DNA of 64,000 bases from Anaerolineaceae bacterium (GCA_020845515.1 JADLFQ010000046.1:1-64000); one strand, 5' to 3'; shown: positions 1-10,035, counted from the stretch's first letter. Notes: a model not told the origin generated them from the letters alone. Translations and numbers: made by a program.

Positions 1-729
1 AAACTTGGTGTGAAGCGGCTGGACATCTGGTGCTGGCGGCTGGTGGATATGGCTGCGCTCTCGGCAGAATGCAAACGGGTTGGCTCGGTGATCAACTCGA
101 CGTTTGACGACCAGATGGGTTCGCTGGCTGACCCGAACGACAATGAGTTGACATTGCGTTCCTGGGCGGAGAGTCTGGAGATGGCAGAGCGCTATGGGGT
201 GGACACTCTTTTCATCTTCTCCAATCAGGTGGACCTGGTGAACGGCAAGGAATGGACACGGCGGTTATCGCGCTATGTCTCGGATGCGGAGCAGTACGCC
301 AATTTGCTGGATCAGAGCGAAAAAATTCTCAAGCTGGTGGAGCAAACCAAAGTTAAAGTGTGGGTGGAAGCTCTTAATACGTTCCATATTCAAGGCGGGG
401 TGCTGGTGCATGACCATGACCTGGCTGCCGACTGGGTGCGCCGGATGAACCATCCGCAGTTCCGCCTGGCTTTTGACTGTTACCACCAACAGCGCACGGC
501 AGGCAACCTGATGTACGGGCTGGAAGCCTACTACGGTCTTTACGATACCTTCCATGTGGGCGATGTGCCCACGCGACAGGAACCCGGTACCGGCGAGATT
601 AACTTTCCCAACCTGTGGGCAAAGCTGCGCTCGCTTGGTTTTGATGGCTATGTTGGGATGGAGTTCCGACCGTCGGGAAATGAAGCTGAAACATTTGAGC
701 GTGTCAAGGCAATTTTCAAAGCCGGTTAG
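1..729 (+). CDS. Sugar phosphate isomerase/epimerase-like TIM-barrel protein, 5'-truncated by window edge
   Basis: Frame is open to base 1 (KLGVKRLDIWCWRL...); C-terminal motif HVGDVPTRQEPGTGEINFPNLWAKLRSLGFDGYVGMEFRP is typical of the AP_endonuc_2/xylose-isomerase-like family (hydroxypyruvate isomerase/IolE type). Confidence 0.85.
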   Translation, partial: KLGVKRLDIWCWRLVDMAALSAECKRVGSVINSTFDDQMGSLADPNDNELTLRSWAESLEMAERYGVDTLFIFSNQVDLVNGKEWTRRLSRYVSDAEQYANLLDQSEKILKLVEQTKVKVWVEALNTFHIQGGVLVHDHDLAADWVRRMNHPQFRLAFDCYHQQRTAGNLMYGLEAYYGLYDTFHVGDVPTRQEPGTGEINFPNLWAKLRSLGFDGYVGMEFRPSGNEAETFERVKAIFKAG

Positions 730-897
730 TGCATTATTCCAGGGGTGGCCGCGGTGAAATTGCCGGGGGTATTCCCCCAGGTTCTTCTTGATATAATGAA
801 GACTCCCCTGAAGGATTTGTAAATGTTTTCAAGAGGGCTTGCCTCCTGCATAGCGATGTTCGAACAGAAAAACTCTGTCTAAGAAGCGAGGCATAAG

Positions 898-1692
898 ATG
901 GAATTTACCGGATTTTTGAATTTCTGGTTTACTGACCGGCCCTTGGTCGAGCGAATCGAAGCTTTTTCCAGGCTGGGTATCCAGCGTGTTGGTGTATGGA
1001 GCTGGCGGATGGAGGATATGGCTGCCCTTTCGACTGAGTGCAAGCGGACTGGCTGTATTCTGGATTCCACCTTTGACGACCAGATGGGTTCGCTGGTTGA
1101 CCCAAACGAGAACGAGTTGACATTGCGTTCCTGGGCGGAGAGTCTGGAAATGGCAGAGCGCCATGGGGTGGAGAATCTGTTTATCTTTTCCAACCAGATC
1201 GAGCGTGCCTCCGGGCAGAGCCGGACACGGCGGCTTTCGCGCTATGTAACCGAAGCCGAACAGTACGCCAACTTGCTGGAGCAAACTGAAAAGATTTTAA
1301 AACTGGTTGAGCAAACGAAAGTGAAGGTGATTGCAGAGGTGCTCAATACATTTTACATCCAGGGCGATATTTTGGTGCGAGACCACGATCTTGTCGCGGA
1401 CTGGGTGCGCCGGATGAACCACCCGCAATTCAAGATGGTGTTTGATTTCTTCCATCAGCAGTTAACGGGCGGGAACCTGGCTTATAAAATGGAGGCGTGC
1501 TGGGGATTGTATGATACCATTCACGCGGCAGATGTCCCGGGACGGGTGGAACCCGGCACGGGCGAGATTAACTTCCCCAATCTGTGGGAGAAGCTGCGCT
1601 CGCTTGGTTTTGATGGCTATGTCGGGATGGAGTTCCGACCGTCAAGGAGTGAAGCCGAGACATTTAAGCATGTTAAGACAATTTTTAAATAG
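898..1692 (+). CDS. Sugar phosphate isomerase/epimerase-like TIM-barrel protein (full-length paralogue of the preceding gene)
   Basis: 264-aa ORF, clearly homologous throughout to the 1-729 ORF (shared ...DDQMGSL.DPN.NELTLRSWAESLEMAER.GV...GTGEINFPNLW.KLRSLGFDGYVGMEFRPS). Confidence 0.88.
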   Translation: MEFTGFLNFWFTDRPLVERIEAFSRLGIQRVGVWSWRMEDMAALSTECKRTGCILDSTFDDQMGSLVDPNENELTLRSWAESLEMAERHGVENLFIFSNQIERASGQSRTRRLSRYVTEAEQYANLLEQTEKILKLVEQTKVKVIAEVLNTFYIQGDILVRDHDLVADWVRRMNHPQFKMVFDFFHQQLTGGNLAYKMEACWGLYDTIHAADVPGRVEPGTGEINFPNLWEKLRSLGFDGYVGMEFRPSRSEAETFKHVKTIFK

Positions 1693-1713
1693 TACAAAAC
1701 AGGAGTTTGTCGA

Positions 1714-2466
1714 ATGGAAATAAAAGGTAAAACTGCGCTGGTTACTGGCGGCGCGCAGCGCGTCGGTAAAGGGATCACGCTTGGATTGGCGCGCGCCGGA
1801 GCGAATATCGTCGTCAACTACCATAGCTCTGCTGAGGAAGCCGCACAAACCGTACGGGAAGCCGAAGCACTGGGTGTTTCAGGATTGGCGGTGCAGGCTG
1901 ATGTGTCCGATTGGGAACAGGTTCAGCGGATGTTTGAAGAGGTCAACAACAAAACCCCGGGTGTAGATATCCTGGTGAACAATTCCTCGCTTTTCCTTAC
2001 CACCCCGGTGCCGAGCATGGATATGGGAAACTGGCATAAAGTGACCAGTGTGCTCCTTGATGGCTCGTTCTATTGTACGAATATGGCCGCCTTTCACATG
2101 TTAGAGAAAAAAGAAGGGGCGGTGATCAATATAGTAGACTTGTCGGTCTGGGAAGCCTGGCCGAGATTTTCGGCGCACGCGGTTGGAAAATCCGGGCTGA
2201 TGGCGCTGACGCGCCAGTTCGCGTTAGACCTGGCACCGTATGTGCGAGTGAACGCGGTGTGCCCCGGGCCGGTGCTGCCCCCTGACCATTACAGCCCGGA
2301 AAAAATAAAGCGTTCTGCTGACAAGACTTTGCTGCACCGCTGGGGCTCCCCGGAGGATATTTCGAAGGCGGTGAACTTCCTGGTGGATGCGGACTATATC
2401 ACCGGCGAGGTGATCATCGTTGATGGCGGACAGCGCTTTGGACACCGCCAGACAGAAGAAGGTTAA
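1714..2466 (+). CDS. SDR-family oxidoreductase
   Basis: N-terminal ALVTGGAQRVGKGI Rossmann motif, NNSS, C-terminal ITGEVIIVDGGQRFG; 250 aa. Confidence 0.9.
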   Translation: MEIKGKTALVTGGAQRVGKGITLGLARAGANIVVNYHSSAEEAAQTVREAEALGVSGLAVQADVSDWEQVQRMFEEVNNKTPGVDILVNNSSLFLTTPVPSMDMGNWHKVTSVLLDGSFYCTNMAAFHMLEKKEGAVINIVDLSVWEAWPRFSAHAVGKSGLMALTRQFALDLAPYVRVNAVCPGPVLPPDHYSPEKIKRSADKTLLHRWGSPEDISKAVNFLVDADYITGEVIIVDGGQRFGHRQTEEG

Positions 2467-2523
2467 CTGCTCGCTGAATACCCGCGAGATTATCAATCAC
2501 CTATTATTAGAGGAGTAATAACC

Positions 2524-3309
2524 ATGAGCGTAGTACGAAGAATGAAACGAATTTTTGCACCTGATGGCAAAGCACTGATTGTTGCAATGGATCATGGCAG
2601 CATGGATGGTCCGTGCAAAGGGTTGGAAAACCCTGGAAAAACGATTGAAAAAATTGTAAGCGGTGGCGCCAATGCCATCCTGACAACTTATGGTATTTCG
2701 CGGCGCTATGCAGCGGAACTGGCTGGCATCGGTTTGATCATGCGCTCTGATGGCGGCGGCACTTCAATCGGCCCCGGAGGCGGCCCTGGCAGAATTTTCT
2801 TCCAGGTGGAAGAGGCTTTGCGGCTGGGCGCGGACGCGCTGGCGGTTTCGGCTTTTCCGGGCGCAGCGAATGAAGCAGAGACGTTGGAAAACCTGGCGTG
2901 TATTGCCGCCGAGGCGCACAAGTGGGGGCTTCCGGTGTTGGGCGAAATGGTGCCCGGCGGGTTTGATGTCAAGCCTGAGATGCGCACAACCGAAAACATT
3001 GCCCTGTCTGCCCGGGTGGGTTCTGAGTACGGTGCGGATATTATTAAAACCCCTTATGCAGACAATTTTACGGCAGTTACCAGCACCAGCTATGTGCCGG
3101 TTGTGATTCTGGGCGGGGCGAAGCGGGGCAAGGAACGCGATATGTTAGCGGATATTAAGGCAGCGATTGATGCTGGCGCTTCCGGCGTTGCCATTGGGCG
3201 TAACATCTGGCAGTCGGAGAACCCGGCTGCGATGACAGCAGCTGTGGCGGCCATCTTACATAAAAACGCCAGTGTTGACGAGGCGATGGATATTCTCACT
3301 AAAAAATAG
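2524..3309 (+). CDS. DhnA/LsrF-type class I aldolase
   Basis: [43 protein letters not shown] and [14 protein letters not shown]...[12 protein letters not shown]...[20 protein letters not shown] are class I aldolase (DeoC/FbaB) features. Confidence 0.88.
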   Translation: MSVVRRMKRIFAPDGKALIVAMDHGSMDGPCKGLENPGKTIEKIVSGGANAILTTYGISRRYAAELAGIGLIMRSDGGGTSIGPGGGPGRIFFQVEEALRLGADALAVSAFPGAANEAETLENLACIAAEAHKWGLPVLGEMVPGGFDVKPEMRTTENIALSARVGSEYGADIIKTPYADNFTAVTSTSYVPVVILGGAKRGKERDMLADIKAAIDAGASGVAIGRNIWQSENPAAMTAAVAAILHKNASVDEAMDILTKK

Positions 3310-3330
3310 GAATCATAGGAAGAGTGAAAA

Positions 3331-4125
3331 ATGAAACCAGATTTTAAACGCTTTGTCGGACAGGTGGCTGTAGTTACCGGCGGCGCCAAGGGCATCGGCG
3401 GCGCGTGTGCGCTGCGTTTTGCCCAAGAGGGCGCCAACGTGGCGATTTTAGATGTGGACATGAAGGCGGGCGAAGAAAACGCCAAAGCTTGCATGGCTGA
3501 GGGCGTGGAGGCGCTGGTGCTGAATTGCAACGTGGCGGATGAGACCAGCATGCAGGCGGCCATTGATGCGGTTGTGAATAAGTGGGGACGGATTGATGTG
3601 CTGGTGGCGGCTGCGGGCATCTACAGCGGCAAGCCGCTGACCGAAGTGACGATGAAGCAGTGGCAACGCTTGATTGATATCAACCTGACCGGCGTTTTCC
3701 TGAGCAATCGTGCGGTGGCACCGGTAATGATGAAACAGAAATCCGGAAGCATTATTAATATCTCCTCCATGGCCGGGAAAACCAGCTTCCCTGCTTCGGC
3801 GGAATATTCGGCCTCCAAGAGCGGCGTGATTGGTCTGACCCGCACGGTCGCGATGGATATGGCGCCGTATAACGTAACCGTTAACGCCATCTGCCCAGGC
3901 AACACTGTAACCGACATGGTGGTCAAAGAAGTATCGGTGCAGGTGAGCGCGGCGGTTGGCATGAGCCCGGAAGAATGGATACAGATGCGCGCCAACGATG
4001 CGCCGCTGAAACGGCTGGCCGAACCGTGGGAGATGGGAGGCGTGGCGGCTTTTCTGGCTTCGCAGGATTCCCGATATATTACCGCACAGTCCATTGAGGT
4101 GGACGGCGGCATCATTATGACATAG
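3331..4125 (+). CDS. SDR-family 3-oxoacyl-ACP reductase/sugar dehydrogenase-like protein
   Basis: [60 protein letters not shown]. Confidence 0.9.
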   Translation: MKPDFKRFVGQVAVVTGGAKGIGGACALRFAQEGANVAILDVDMKAGEENAKACMAEGVEALVLNCNVADETSMQAAIDAVVNKWGRIDVLVAAAGIYSGKPLTEVTMKQWQRLIDINLTGVFLSNRAVAPVMMKQKSGSIINISSMAGKTSFPASAEYSASKSGVIGLTRTVAMDMAPYNVTVNAICPGNTVTDMVVKEVSVQVSAAVGMSPEEWIQMRANDAPLKRLAEPWEMGGVAAFLASQDSRYITAQSIEVDGGIIMT

Positions 4126-4141
4126 ACAGGACGAGGTTGGC

Positions 4142-5182
4142 GTGACCAAAACAAGAACAACGATTTTCACTGGACCCAAGCAGCTTGAAGTTAAGGAGGT
4201 GGAGTTACCGCCTCTGGGAGAGCGGCAGGTGCTTGTCAAGATAAAAGCTTGCGCGATTTGCACCTGGGAACAGCGCTTTTACAAAGGTTCTGCAAGCGAA
4301 GACTACCCTTTCCGTGGCGGGCACGAAACCTCCGGTGAGGTGGTTGCGTTGGGAAGCGGAGCCAAGACAGACGCCAAACCCGGCGACGGCGCCGCGCTGG
4401 CGATTATGAATCGCTGTGGTTCATGCGATAACTGCCGGCGTGGTATGGATAATTTTTGCGAGAACGATGACGGCGGGAAGGGGATTGCTGGCCTGCCGTG
4501 GGGACCTGGGGGGTTGAGCGATTATATAATCGTGGAAGATTATCAACTTTATAAAGTGAACGCGGTGCACGATTACGCCGCGCTGGCGCTGGCAGAACCG
4601 GTAGCTTGTGTGCTGCGCAGTGTACATACTCCCGAATTGGAAGAGGGTGATACTGTTTTGGTGCAAGGCGTGGGGATGATGGGCTTGCTGCATGTGCAAC
4701 TGCTGCAACACCGCGGGGTGCGCGTCCTGGTCAGTGAGCCTGATGCTGCCAGGCGCAAGAAAGCATTGGAAGAAGGCGCTATCGCGGGTTATAACCCGAT
4801 GGAAGCAGACGGGAAACAATTTGTCAAGGACCATACCGGCGGAAGAGGCGTAAAAGCTGTATTCTTCACCGCGGGAGGGGTTCCGGCAGTTGAGGCGGGT
4901 ATTCCGCTGCTTGCCAAGCGTGGTTGGATGTGCCTGTACGGTTCAATTCACCCGAAAGGGATGATGGCAATTGACCCGAATATTATTCACTATGAAGAAT
5001 TGGTGATCACGGGGAGTTTCTCGCATACCAAAGCGAGTTTCCGTCAGGCGGTGGCTTTGCTGGCGCAAGGACAGGTGAACACGGCACCTTTCATCAGCGA
5101 GCGGGTCGCTTTCCCGAATGTTGACTATGCCTTTGAACGCGCCATCAGCCCGGATACTTACCGGGTGGTGATGGAATTTTAG
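4142..5182 (+). CDS. Zinc-dependent alcohol dehydrogenase (threonine/sorbitol dehydrogenase-like), GTG start
   Basis: GGHETSGEVVALG, CGSCDNCRRGMDNFCEN structural-Zn site, VLVQGVGMMGLLHVQLL Rossmann motif. Confidence 0.88.
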   Translation: MTKTRTTIFTGPKQLEVKEVELPPLGERQVLVKIKACAICTWEQRFYKGSASEDYPFRGGHETSGEVVALGSGAKTDAKPGDGAALAIMNRCGSCDNCRRGMDNFCENDDGGKGIAGLPWGPGGLSDYIIVEDYQLYKVNAVHDYAALALAEPVACVLRSVHTPELEEGDTVLVQGVGMMGLLHVQLLQHRGVRVLVSEPDAARRKKALEEGAIAGYNPMEADGKQFVKDHTGGRGVKAVFFTAGGVPAVEAGIPLLAKRGWMCLYGSIHPKGMMAIDPNIIHYEELVITGSFSHTKASFRQAVALLAQGQVNTAPFISERVAFPNVDYAFERAISPDTYRVVMEF

Positions 5183-5200
5183 TGCAAGACGGGAGTTATC

Positions 5201-6721
5201 TTGTCGCCTGATAAAGTATTACTGGGAATTGACATTGGCACACAAGCTGTAAAGGCGCTGGCAGTGGATTTGAAAGGCCGCGTTCTGGCACAAACTGCGC
5301 TGGAACGCGGCCCGCAACACCCGCGCCCGGGCTGGGTGGAGATGGATGCCGCCCAGGACTTGTGGAATCCGGCGGCACAGCTTCTGCGGCGGCTATTCCG
5401 GAGCGAAAAAATTAACCCGCAGGATGTGGCTGTGGTGGGGGTGAGCGCGCTGGTGCCTTGCCTGTGTGCGCTGGATGAGCATGGCAGCCCGGTGAGCGAG
5501 GTTATTTTGTATTCCGATAACCGCGCACTAAAAGAACTGGAATGGGTCAACCAAACGGCAGAACTCAACCTTACCGCCGAGGCTGTCATTCCCAAGCTGG
5601 TTTGGCTGCGCAACAACCACCCCGACCGCTTCAGCCGCATTCGGACCATCTTCTCTGCACATAACTATGTGGTGTACCGGCTGACGGGTGCGCGCCATGT
5701 GGATTACGATACTGCCGGGATTCTGGGCGGGATTTTAGACTCGCGTGCCAGGCGCTGGAAAGAAGAAGTTTTTGAGCGCCTTGATCTCCCTTTGCCCATC
5801 CTGCCGCCGCTCTCTGCGGCGACTGGGCTGGTGGGAACAGTGACACCGGAAGCTTCCCGGCAGACCGGATTGCCTGCCGGCACCCCGGTAATTGCCGGTA
5901 CGGGTGACACCTTCCCGACGATTGTTGGGTGCGGCGTGATTGATGTGGGCGATGCGATGGTCTCGTATGGAACCACCGGCCTGCTCACATTGGCGCAGAA
6001 ACCGCTGGCGCTTTCTGCGGGGGGGCCGCATTTTGACGATGGCAGCGGGGAAGCCTCGCTTTTGTGGATCGCGAACATTCTTTCTGCCGGGCGGTTGATC
6101 CGCTGGTATTTTGAGCAATTTGGCCAGATGGAGGAGATTGTTGCAGGCCGCATGAGAACGAGCATGCATGATTTACTCGATGCTCAGGCGGGGTACCTGC
6201 CGCCGGGTGCGGATGGTTTGATCGCGCTGCCACACTGGCTTGGCCGCCGCACCCCATTGCCCGACGCGCACATGCGCGGAGCGCTGCTTGGTTTTACCCC
6301 CAGCCACACCCCGGCACACATCTACCGTGCCATCCTGGAAGCTTTTGGCTACAATATGCGCCAGTCTTTTGAGGCAGTGCGGCCACTGGCGAAACGGATG
6401 GTCGCCACAGCAGGAGGGGCACGCAGCCGTTTGTGGCGGCAGATTGTCGCCGATATTCTCAAGACACCGCTCGAGTATTATCCTGCTGCCAGCGGCGCGT
6501 TAGGCATTGCTTTTCTGGCAGGCTACGCTGCCGGTCTCATCCAAGACTTTGGCACAATTAAAAACACCTGGCTGCAAGACCCACAAATCACACTGCCTGA
6601 TGAACAGGCATCTTCAGTTTACGACCACTATTTTGAAATCTATTGCAATTTTGACCGCCAAGCGGCGGCGACTTTTGCGAAACTGGCACAGGTTACCGCC
6701 CAACCCATAGGCGAAGCGTGA
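5201..6721 (+). CDS. FGGY-family carbohydrate kinase, TTG start
   Basis: LLGIDIGTQAVKALAVDLKGRVLA, GTGDTFPTIVGCGVIDVGDAMVSYGTTG, TAGGARSRLWRQIVADIL. Confidence 0.9.
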   Translation: MSPDKVLLGIDIGTQAVKALAVDLKGRVLAQTALERGPQHPRPGWVEMDAAQDLWNPAAQLLRRLFRSEKINPQDVAVVGVSALVPCLCALDEHGSPVSEVILYSDNRALKELEWVNQTAELNLTAEAVIPKLVWLRNNHPDRFSRIRTIFSAHNYVVYRLTGARHVDYDTAGILGGILDSRARRWKEEVFERLDLPLPILPPLSAATGLVGTVTPEASRQTGLPAGTPVIAGTGDTFPTIVGCGVIDVGDAMVSYGTTGLLTLAQKPLALSAGGPHFDDGSGEASLLWIANILSAGRLIRWYFEQFGQMEEIVAGRMRTSMHDLLDAQAGYLPPGADGLIALPHWLGRRTPLPDAHMRGALLGFTPSHTPAHIYRAILEAFGYNMRQSFEAVRPLAKRMVATAGGARSRLWRQIVADILKTPLEYYPAASGALGIAFLAGYAAGLIQDFGTIKNTWLQDPQITLPDEQASSVYDHYFEIYCNFDRQAAATFAKLAQVTAQPIGEA

Positions 6722-6724
6722 GCC

Positions 6725-7393
6725 TTGGAAGAGGTTAGCTTGATAACTAAAAAAACCAGCAACGAGCAGGGACGCATTAGCGGGCGCCTGAGGAAAAAGC
6801 GACTTCAAGCAGGTTTGAGTATTCGCGAGCTGGCAAGGCGCACCAACCTGACAGCATCCTTCCTCAGCCAGGTGGAAAATGAAAAAGCGAACCTTTCACT
6901 GGAGTCGCTGCGGCGCATATCTGAGGTTTTGGGCGTACAAATGTTGTATTTTCTTTCCGATTTTCCGGACAGCAGTGTTGAGTCCATGGCAGTTCCTGAA
7001 AGCTTGATTACCCCTGACGGATTGGCGGAGGCGCGGAATCTGTTAGACCGCACCTACCCACTGATCAAAGCAGATTTAAGGCCACAACTCTCTTTGCCGG
7101 ATGCCGGTGTTACGTATGAATTGCTGACCTCACGCCTTGACCATAAAATGGAAGCCTTTTTGGGGAGAATATCACCGGGAACAGGAAATGTGAGCAATAC
7201 GTTAAGGACTGCGACGGAGGAATTTGTCTTTGTTCTTTCCGGTGTGTTGAAGGTGGGAATTAAGGACCGGATTTTTCTGGTTGAAGCGGGAGATTCGATC
7301 TATTTTGAAGGGCAGTCTCTGACTTATATGGCAAATGGCAGCGATACCGAGGAGACTGTCTGGCTCTCGGTGGTCTCACCTCCGGCGTTTTAG
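6725..7393 (+). CDS. XRE-family HTH plus cupin transcriptional regulator, TTG start
   Basis: RLRKKRLQAGLSIRELARRTNLTASFLSQVENEKANLSLESLRRISEVLGV (HTH) followed by a C-terminal cupin segment (EEFVFVLSGVLKVGIKDRIFLVEAGDSIYFEG). Confidence 0.9.
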   Translation: MEEVSLITKKTSNEQGRISGRLRKKRLQAGLSIRELARRTNLTASFLSQVENEKANLSLESLRRISEVLGVQMLYFLSDFPDSSVESMAVPESLITPDGLAEARNLLDRTYPLIKADLRPQLSLPDAGVTYELLTSRLDHKMEAFLGRISPGTGNVSNTLRTATEEFVFVLSGVLKVGIKDRIFLVEAGDSIYFEGQSLTYMANGSDTEETVWLSVVSPPAF

Positions 7394-7424
7394 GCTGGGG
7401 AAATCCATCCCGATAAAGTGCTAC

Positions 7425-7454
7425 TTGACTTTGTGTACTTAAATATTATATAAT
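7425..7454 (+). promoter_or_regulatory. Candidate sigma70-type promoter upstream of the mch/transporter operon
   Basis: TTGACT (7425-7430), 18-nt spacer, TATAAT (7449-7454), upstream of the 7528 small ORF and mch. Confidence 0.6.
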
Positions 7455-7527
7455 CCTTTTCATTACAGATAACAAACCTTGTGCAAGTATTTTTCGATTC
7501 GACGATTTAAGTTTGAGGAGAGATTTT

Positions 7528-7662
7528 ATGCAGAGGTATCGTTTTGAAAAACGGGTAGTACCGTGGAGCAATTTCCCGGACGCATATTCAAATGACAGCG
7601 CAGCTATGTGTCAATTTCCTGCCGTTGCTGAACCTCCCGATACTTTATGTCTTGGCAACTGA
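7528..7662 (+). other. Candidate 44-aa small ORF upstream of and in frame with mch, ending in TGA
   Basis: ATG 7528 after a purine-rich GAGGAGAG; translates MQRYRFEKRVVPWSNFPDAYSNDSAAMCQFPAVAEPPDTLCLGN then TGA (7660-7662). No family recognised. Not in the supplied track because it is short. Confidence 0.35.
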
Positions 7663-7878
7663 GCAAAGTGGAAAACACTTCTAGTAACAGCAATCCCCAC
7701 GACCCTTTATCCTAGGTTCTACAAAATTTATCTGGACGCTCTGGACCTGACGGAGTTTCCATTAACCCGGTTGACCTGCAATAGCGAATGGTATGATGCT
7801 TCGACAATGGGAGAAATTTCTCAACAAATTGCTTGTAAACCTACAGCCAATTCTTATCATTCATTACGGAGGCAAGGC

Positions 7879-8850
7879 ATGATTAGTATCAATCGAGAAG
7901 CAATGAAACTTGTCCGAGAGATTCTTGAATCTCCGGCGGTATTTGATGTGCAGGTTTCGCAACTTCAAAACGGCGCCACAGTAATTGATATGGGGCAAAA
8001 AGCTATGGGAACATGGCTTGCGGCAAAGTATTACACCTTGATCAGTATGGGCGGTATCGGACAGGTGAGTTATGAAGGTTTTATGCTCGACCATGTCTCT
8101 TTGCCTGCCGTAAGAGTGATGATTGATTATCCAATTGAAACTTGCGTCGCTTCCCAAATAGCAGGCTGGAGACTGGAATCAGGAGAGGATTCGGTAATCG
8201 TTGCAGGACCAGCCCGAGCTTTGAATAAAAAGAACCCGGATCATTTTATGAAAATTGTTCCATACCGGGACGAAAATAATGAGGGAGTCATTGCTCTACA
8301 GACTGCCAGGCCTATCTCGGAAGGGATAGCTGCACAGATTGCCGAATCTTGTGGGCTGGCGCCGCAGAATCTTTATATTCTGGTTGCAGCGAATTCCAGT
8401 TTGGTTTGTGCAGTTCAAGTATCGGCGCGGGTGATTGATATTTTATTACACCGGCTTGCAGTTGCAGATTTTGATATTAATATCTCTCGATTTGGACAAG
8501 GGTACTGCGTCATTCCTCCTTTGATAAATGACCAGCATATTTCTTTTGGACGGATCAATGATGCTATTGTGTATGGCAGTGTTGCTATGTTGTACGTCGA
8601 AGGGGACGATGAGGAAATCGAGAACATAGTCAAACAAATACCCTCTTCGGTTTCCCCGGTTTATGGGAGGCCCTTTCTTGAAATTTATGAGGATGCAGGG
8701 CGGGATTTCTATAATATTCCGATGAATTTGAACTCCCCTGCTGTAGTGCACATAAATAATTTAAACTCCGGAAACACCTTTAGCGCAGGGGAAATTAATT
8801 ATGATGTGCTCAGTCATTCTTTCTTTGGAAAGCCGTCATCAAAAAAGTAA
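7879..8850 (+). CDS. mch: Methenyltetrahydromethanopterin cyclohydrolase (Mch) homologue
   Basis: Protein starting MISINREAMKLVREILESPAVFDVQVSQLQNGATVIDMGQKAMGTWLAAKYYTLISMGGIGQVSYEGF...LPAVRVMIDYPIETCVASQIAGWRLE...GPARAL...SSLVCAVQVSARVIDILLHRL...RINDAIVYG matches the archaeal/methylotroph Mch family pattern. ATG 7879 has an upstream GGAGG and is preferred over the track start TTG 7771. Confidence 0.85.
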   Translation: MISINREAMKLVREILESPAVFDVQVSQLQNGATVIDMGQKAMGTWLAAKYYTLISMGGIGQVSYEGFMLDHVSLPAVRVMIDYPIETCVASQIAGWRLESGEDSVIVAGPARALNKKNPDHFMKIVPYRDENNEGVIALQTARPISEGIAAQIAESCGLAPQNLYILVAANSSLVCAVQVSARVIDILLHRLAVADFDINISRFGQGYCVIPPLINDQHISFGRINDAIVYGSVAMLYVEGDDEEIENIVKQIPSSVSPVYGRPFLEIYEDAGRDFYNIPMNLNSPAVVHINNLNSGNTFSAGEINYDVLSHSFFGKPSSKK

Positions 8851-9015
8851 GGCAATTAATAAAGGAGGATTTGATCAAAAGAAGTGATAGCAAGAATAAA
8901 ACACCCCAAGCTCTGATCTTAAGCCAGACTCTTGGGAATTCAGAGAGATTCACCCACTCATCGAGCGGTGAGCAAGCTGGTGCCCATCCGCGCTCTAAAT
9001 AAGGAGAGAAAAGCC

Positions 9016-10035
9016 ATGAACCGTATTAGAATATTGGTGTCCGTTTTGATTGCCTTTGCGATCCTAAGTGGCTGCAGTAGTCCAGCGACCTCCGCCGCAG
9101 GTGATCAACCTACTGCAGGTGCAGCAAAGCCGTTTAAGGTGGGGTTGTTAACGACAGGGCCTGTGAATGATAAGGGGTATAACCAGCAAGGTTATGAGGG
9201 GTTACAGAGAATTAAAAATGAATTAGGGGCAGAGATTAGCAATGTTGAGCTGGAAGATAACCCCTCCCTTTATGAGAAAGCAATCCGTGATTATGCAAGC
9301 CAGGGTTATGATCTGATCATGGCACATGGGAAGCAATTTCAAGATGCAGCCAATACCGTTGCACCAGATTTTCCCGACACGATTATTTCTGTCACCAGCA
9401 GCAGCGTGGCCAAGGATAATGTGATTGGGGTCGCCTTGGATATTCCGCAGAGTTTTTACGTTCTGGGGGTAATCGCTGGCAGTATGGCGGATAAAGTAGG
9501 GATGATCGGCGGACAAGAAATTCCCTCTATTCAAGGCAGTTTCACCGGTTTTATGAATGGCGCCCGCAGCGTCAACCCGGATGTGGAATTCAGTGTTGTT
9601 TATTTAGGTGGATTCACGGATGTAGCCGGGGCAAAGGAAGCGGCGCTGAGTATGGTAGCTTCTCAAGGCGTAGAGTTTTTGCTTCCGAACGCCAACATTG
9701 CCAGTCAGGGTGTGTACCAGGCATGCGCTGAAGCGAATGTTCTGTGTATAGGAGTGTTTGGGAACCAAACAGATTTTGCCCCAAAAAACATTGTGGTTAA
9801 TTATGCTTCGGATTTCGGTGTAGCCTTGAATATTTTAGCCAAGCAGGTCAAGGATGGTACTGTAGTTCGTGGGAAGCCAATTGTTTTGGGTCTGGAGGCA
9901 CAAGGTGTGGCTGCTTACCTCTACAATGAAAATGCCAATGTGCCCGTCCCAGAGAGTGCCCGCAAAGCTGTGGATGAGGCAAAGCAAAAACTCATTAATA
10001 AGGAAGTTGACCCAAGTGCCCCTGTAACGCCATAG
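9016..10035 (+). CDS. BMP/PnrA-family ABC transporter substrate-binding lipoprotein
   Basis: Start ATG 9016 with GGAGAG RBS; signal peptide with lipobox LSGC; KVGLLTTGPVNDKGYNQQGYEGL...YEKAIRDYASQGYDLIMAHGKQFQDAA typical of BMP family. Confidence 0.92.
   Translation: MNRIRILVSVLIAFAILSGCSSPATSAAGDQPTAGAAKPFKVGLLTTGPVNDKGYNQQGYEGLQRIKNELGAEISNVELEDNPSLYEKAIRDYASQGYDLIMAHGKQFQDAANTVAPDFPDTIISVTSSSVAKDNVIGVALDIPQSFYVLGVIAGSMADKVGMIGGQEIPSIQGSFTGFMNGARSVNPDVEFSVVYLGGFTDVAGAKEAALSMVASQGVEFLLPNANIASQGVYQACAEANVLCIGVFGNQTDFAPKNIVVNYASDFGVALNILAKQVKDGTVVRGKPIVLGLEAQGVAAYLYNENANVPVPESARKAVDEAKQKLINKEVDPSAPVTP

Noticed and set aside
829-1284. Antisense ORFs of 64-151 aa opposite the isomerase gene
   Set aside because: They lie wholly opposite a well-supported conserved CDS, have no recognisable family features and are expected by-products of GC-rich coding DNA. 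The same reasoning was applied to most shadow ORFs in the track.
7660-7700. Bacterial SECIS element supporting selenocysteine at TGA 7660
   Set aside because: The only visible hairpin (AAGTG-GAAAA-CACTT) starts a few nt after the TGA, closer than typical bacterial SECIS spacing, and the flanking peptide matches no known selenoprotein. Kept only as a question under the mch leader finding.
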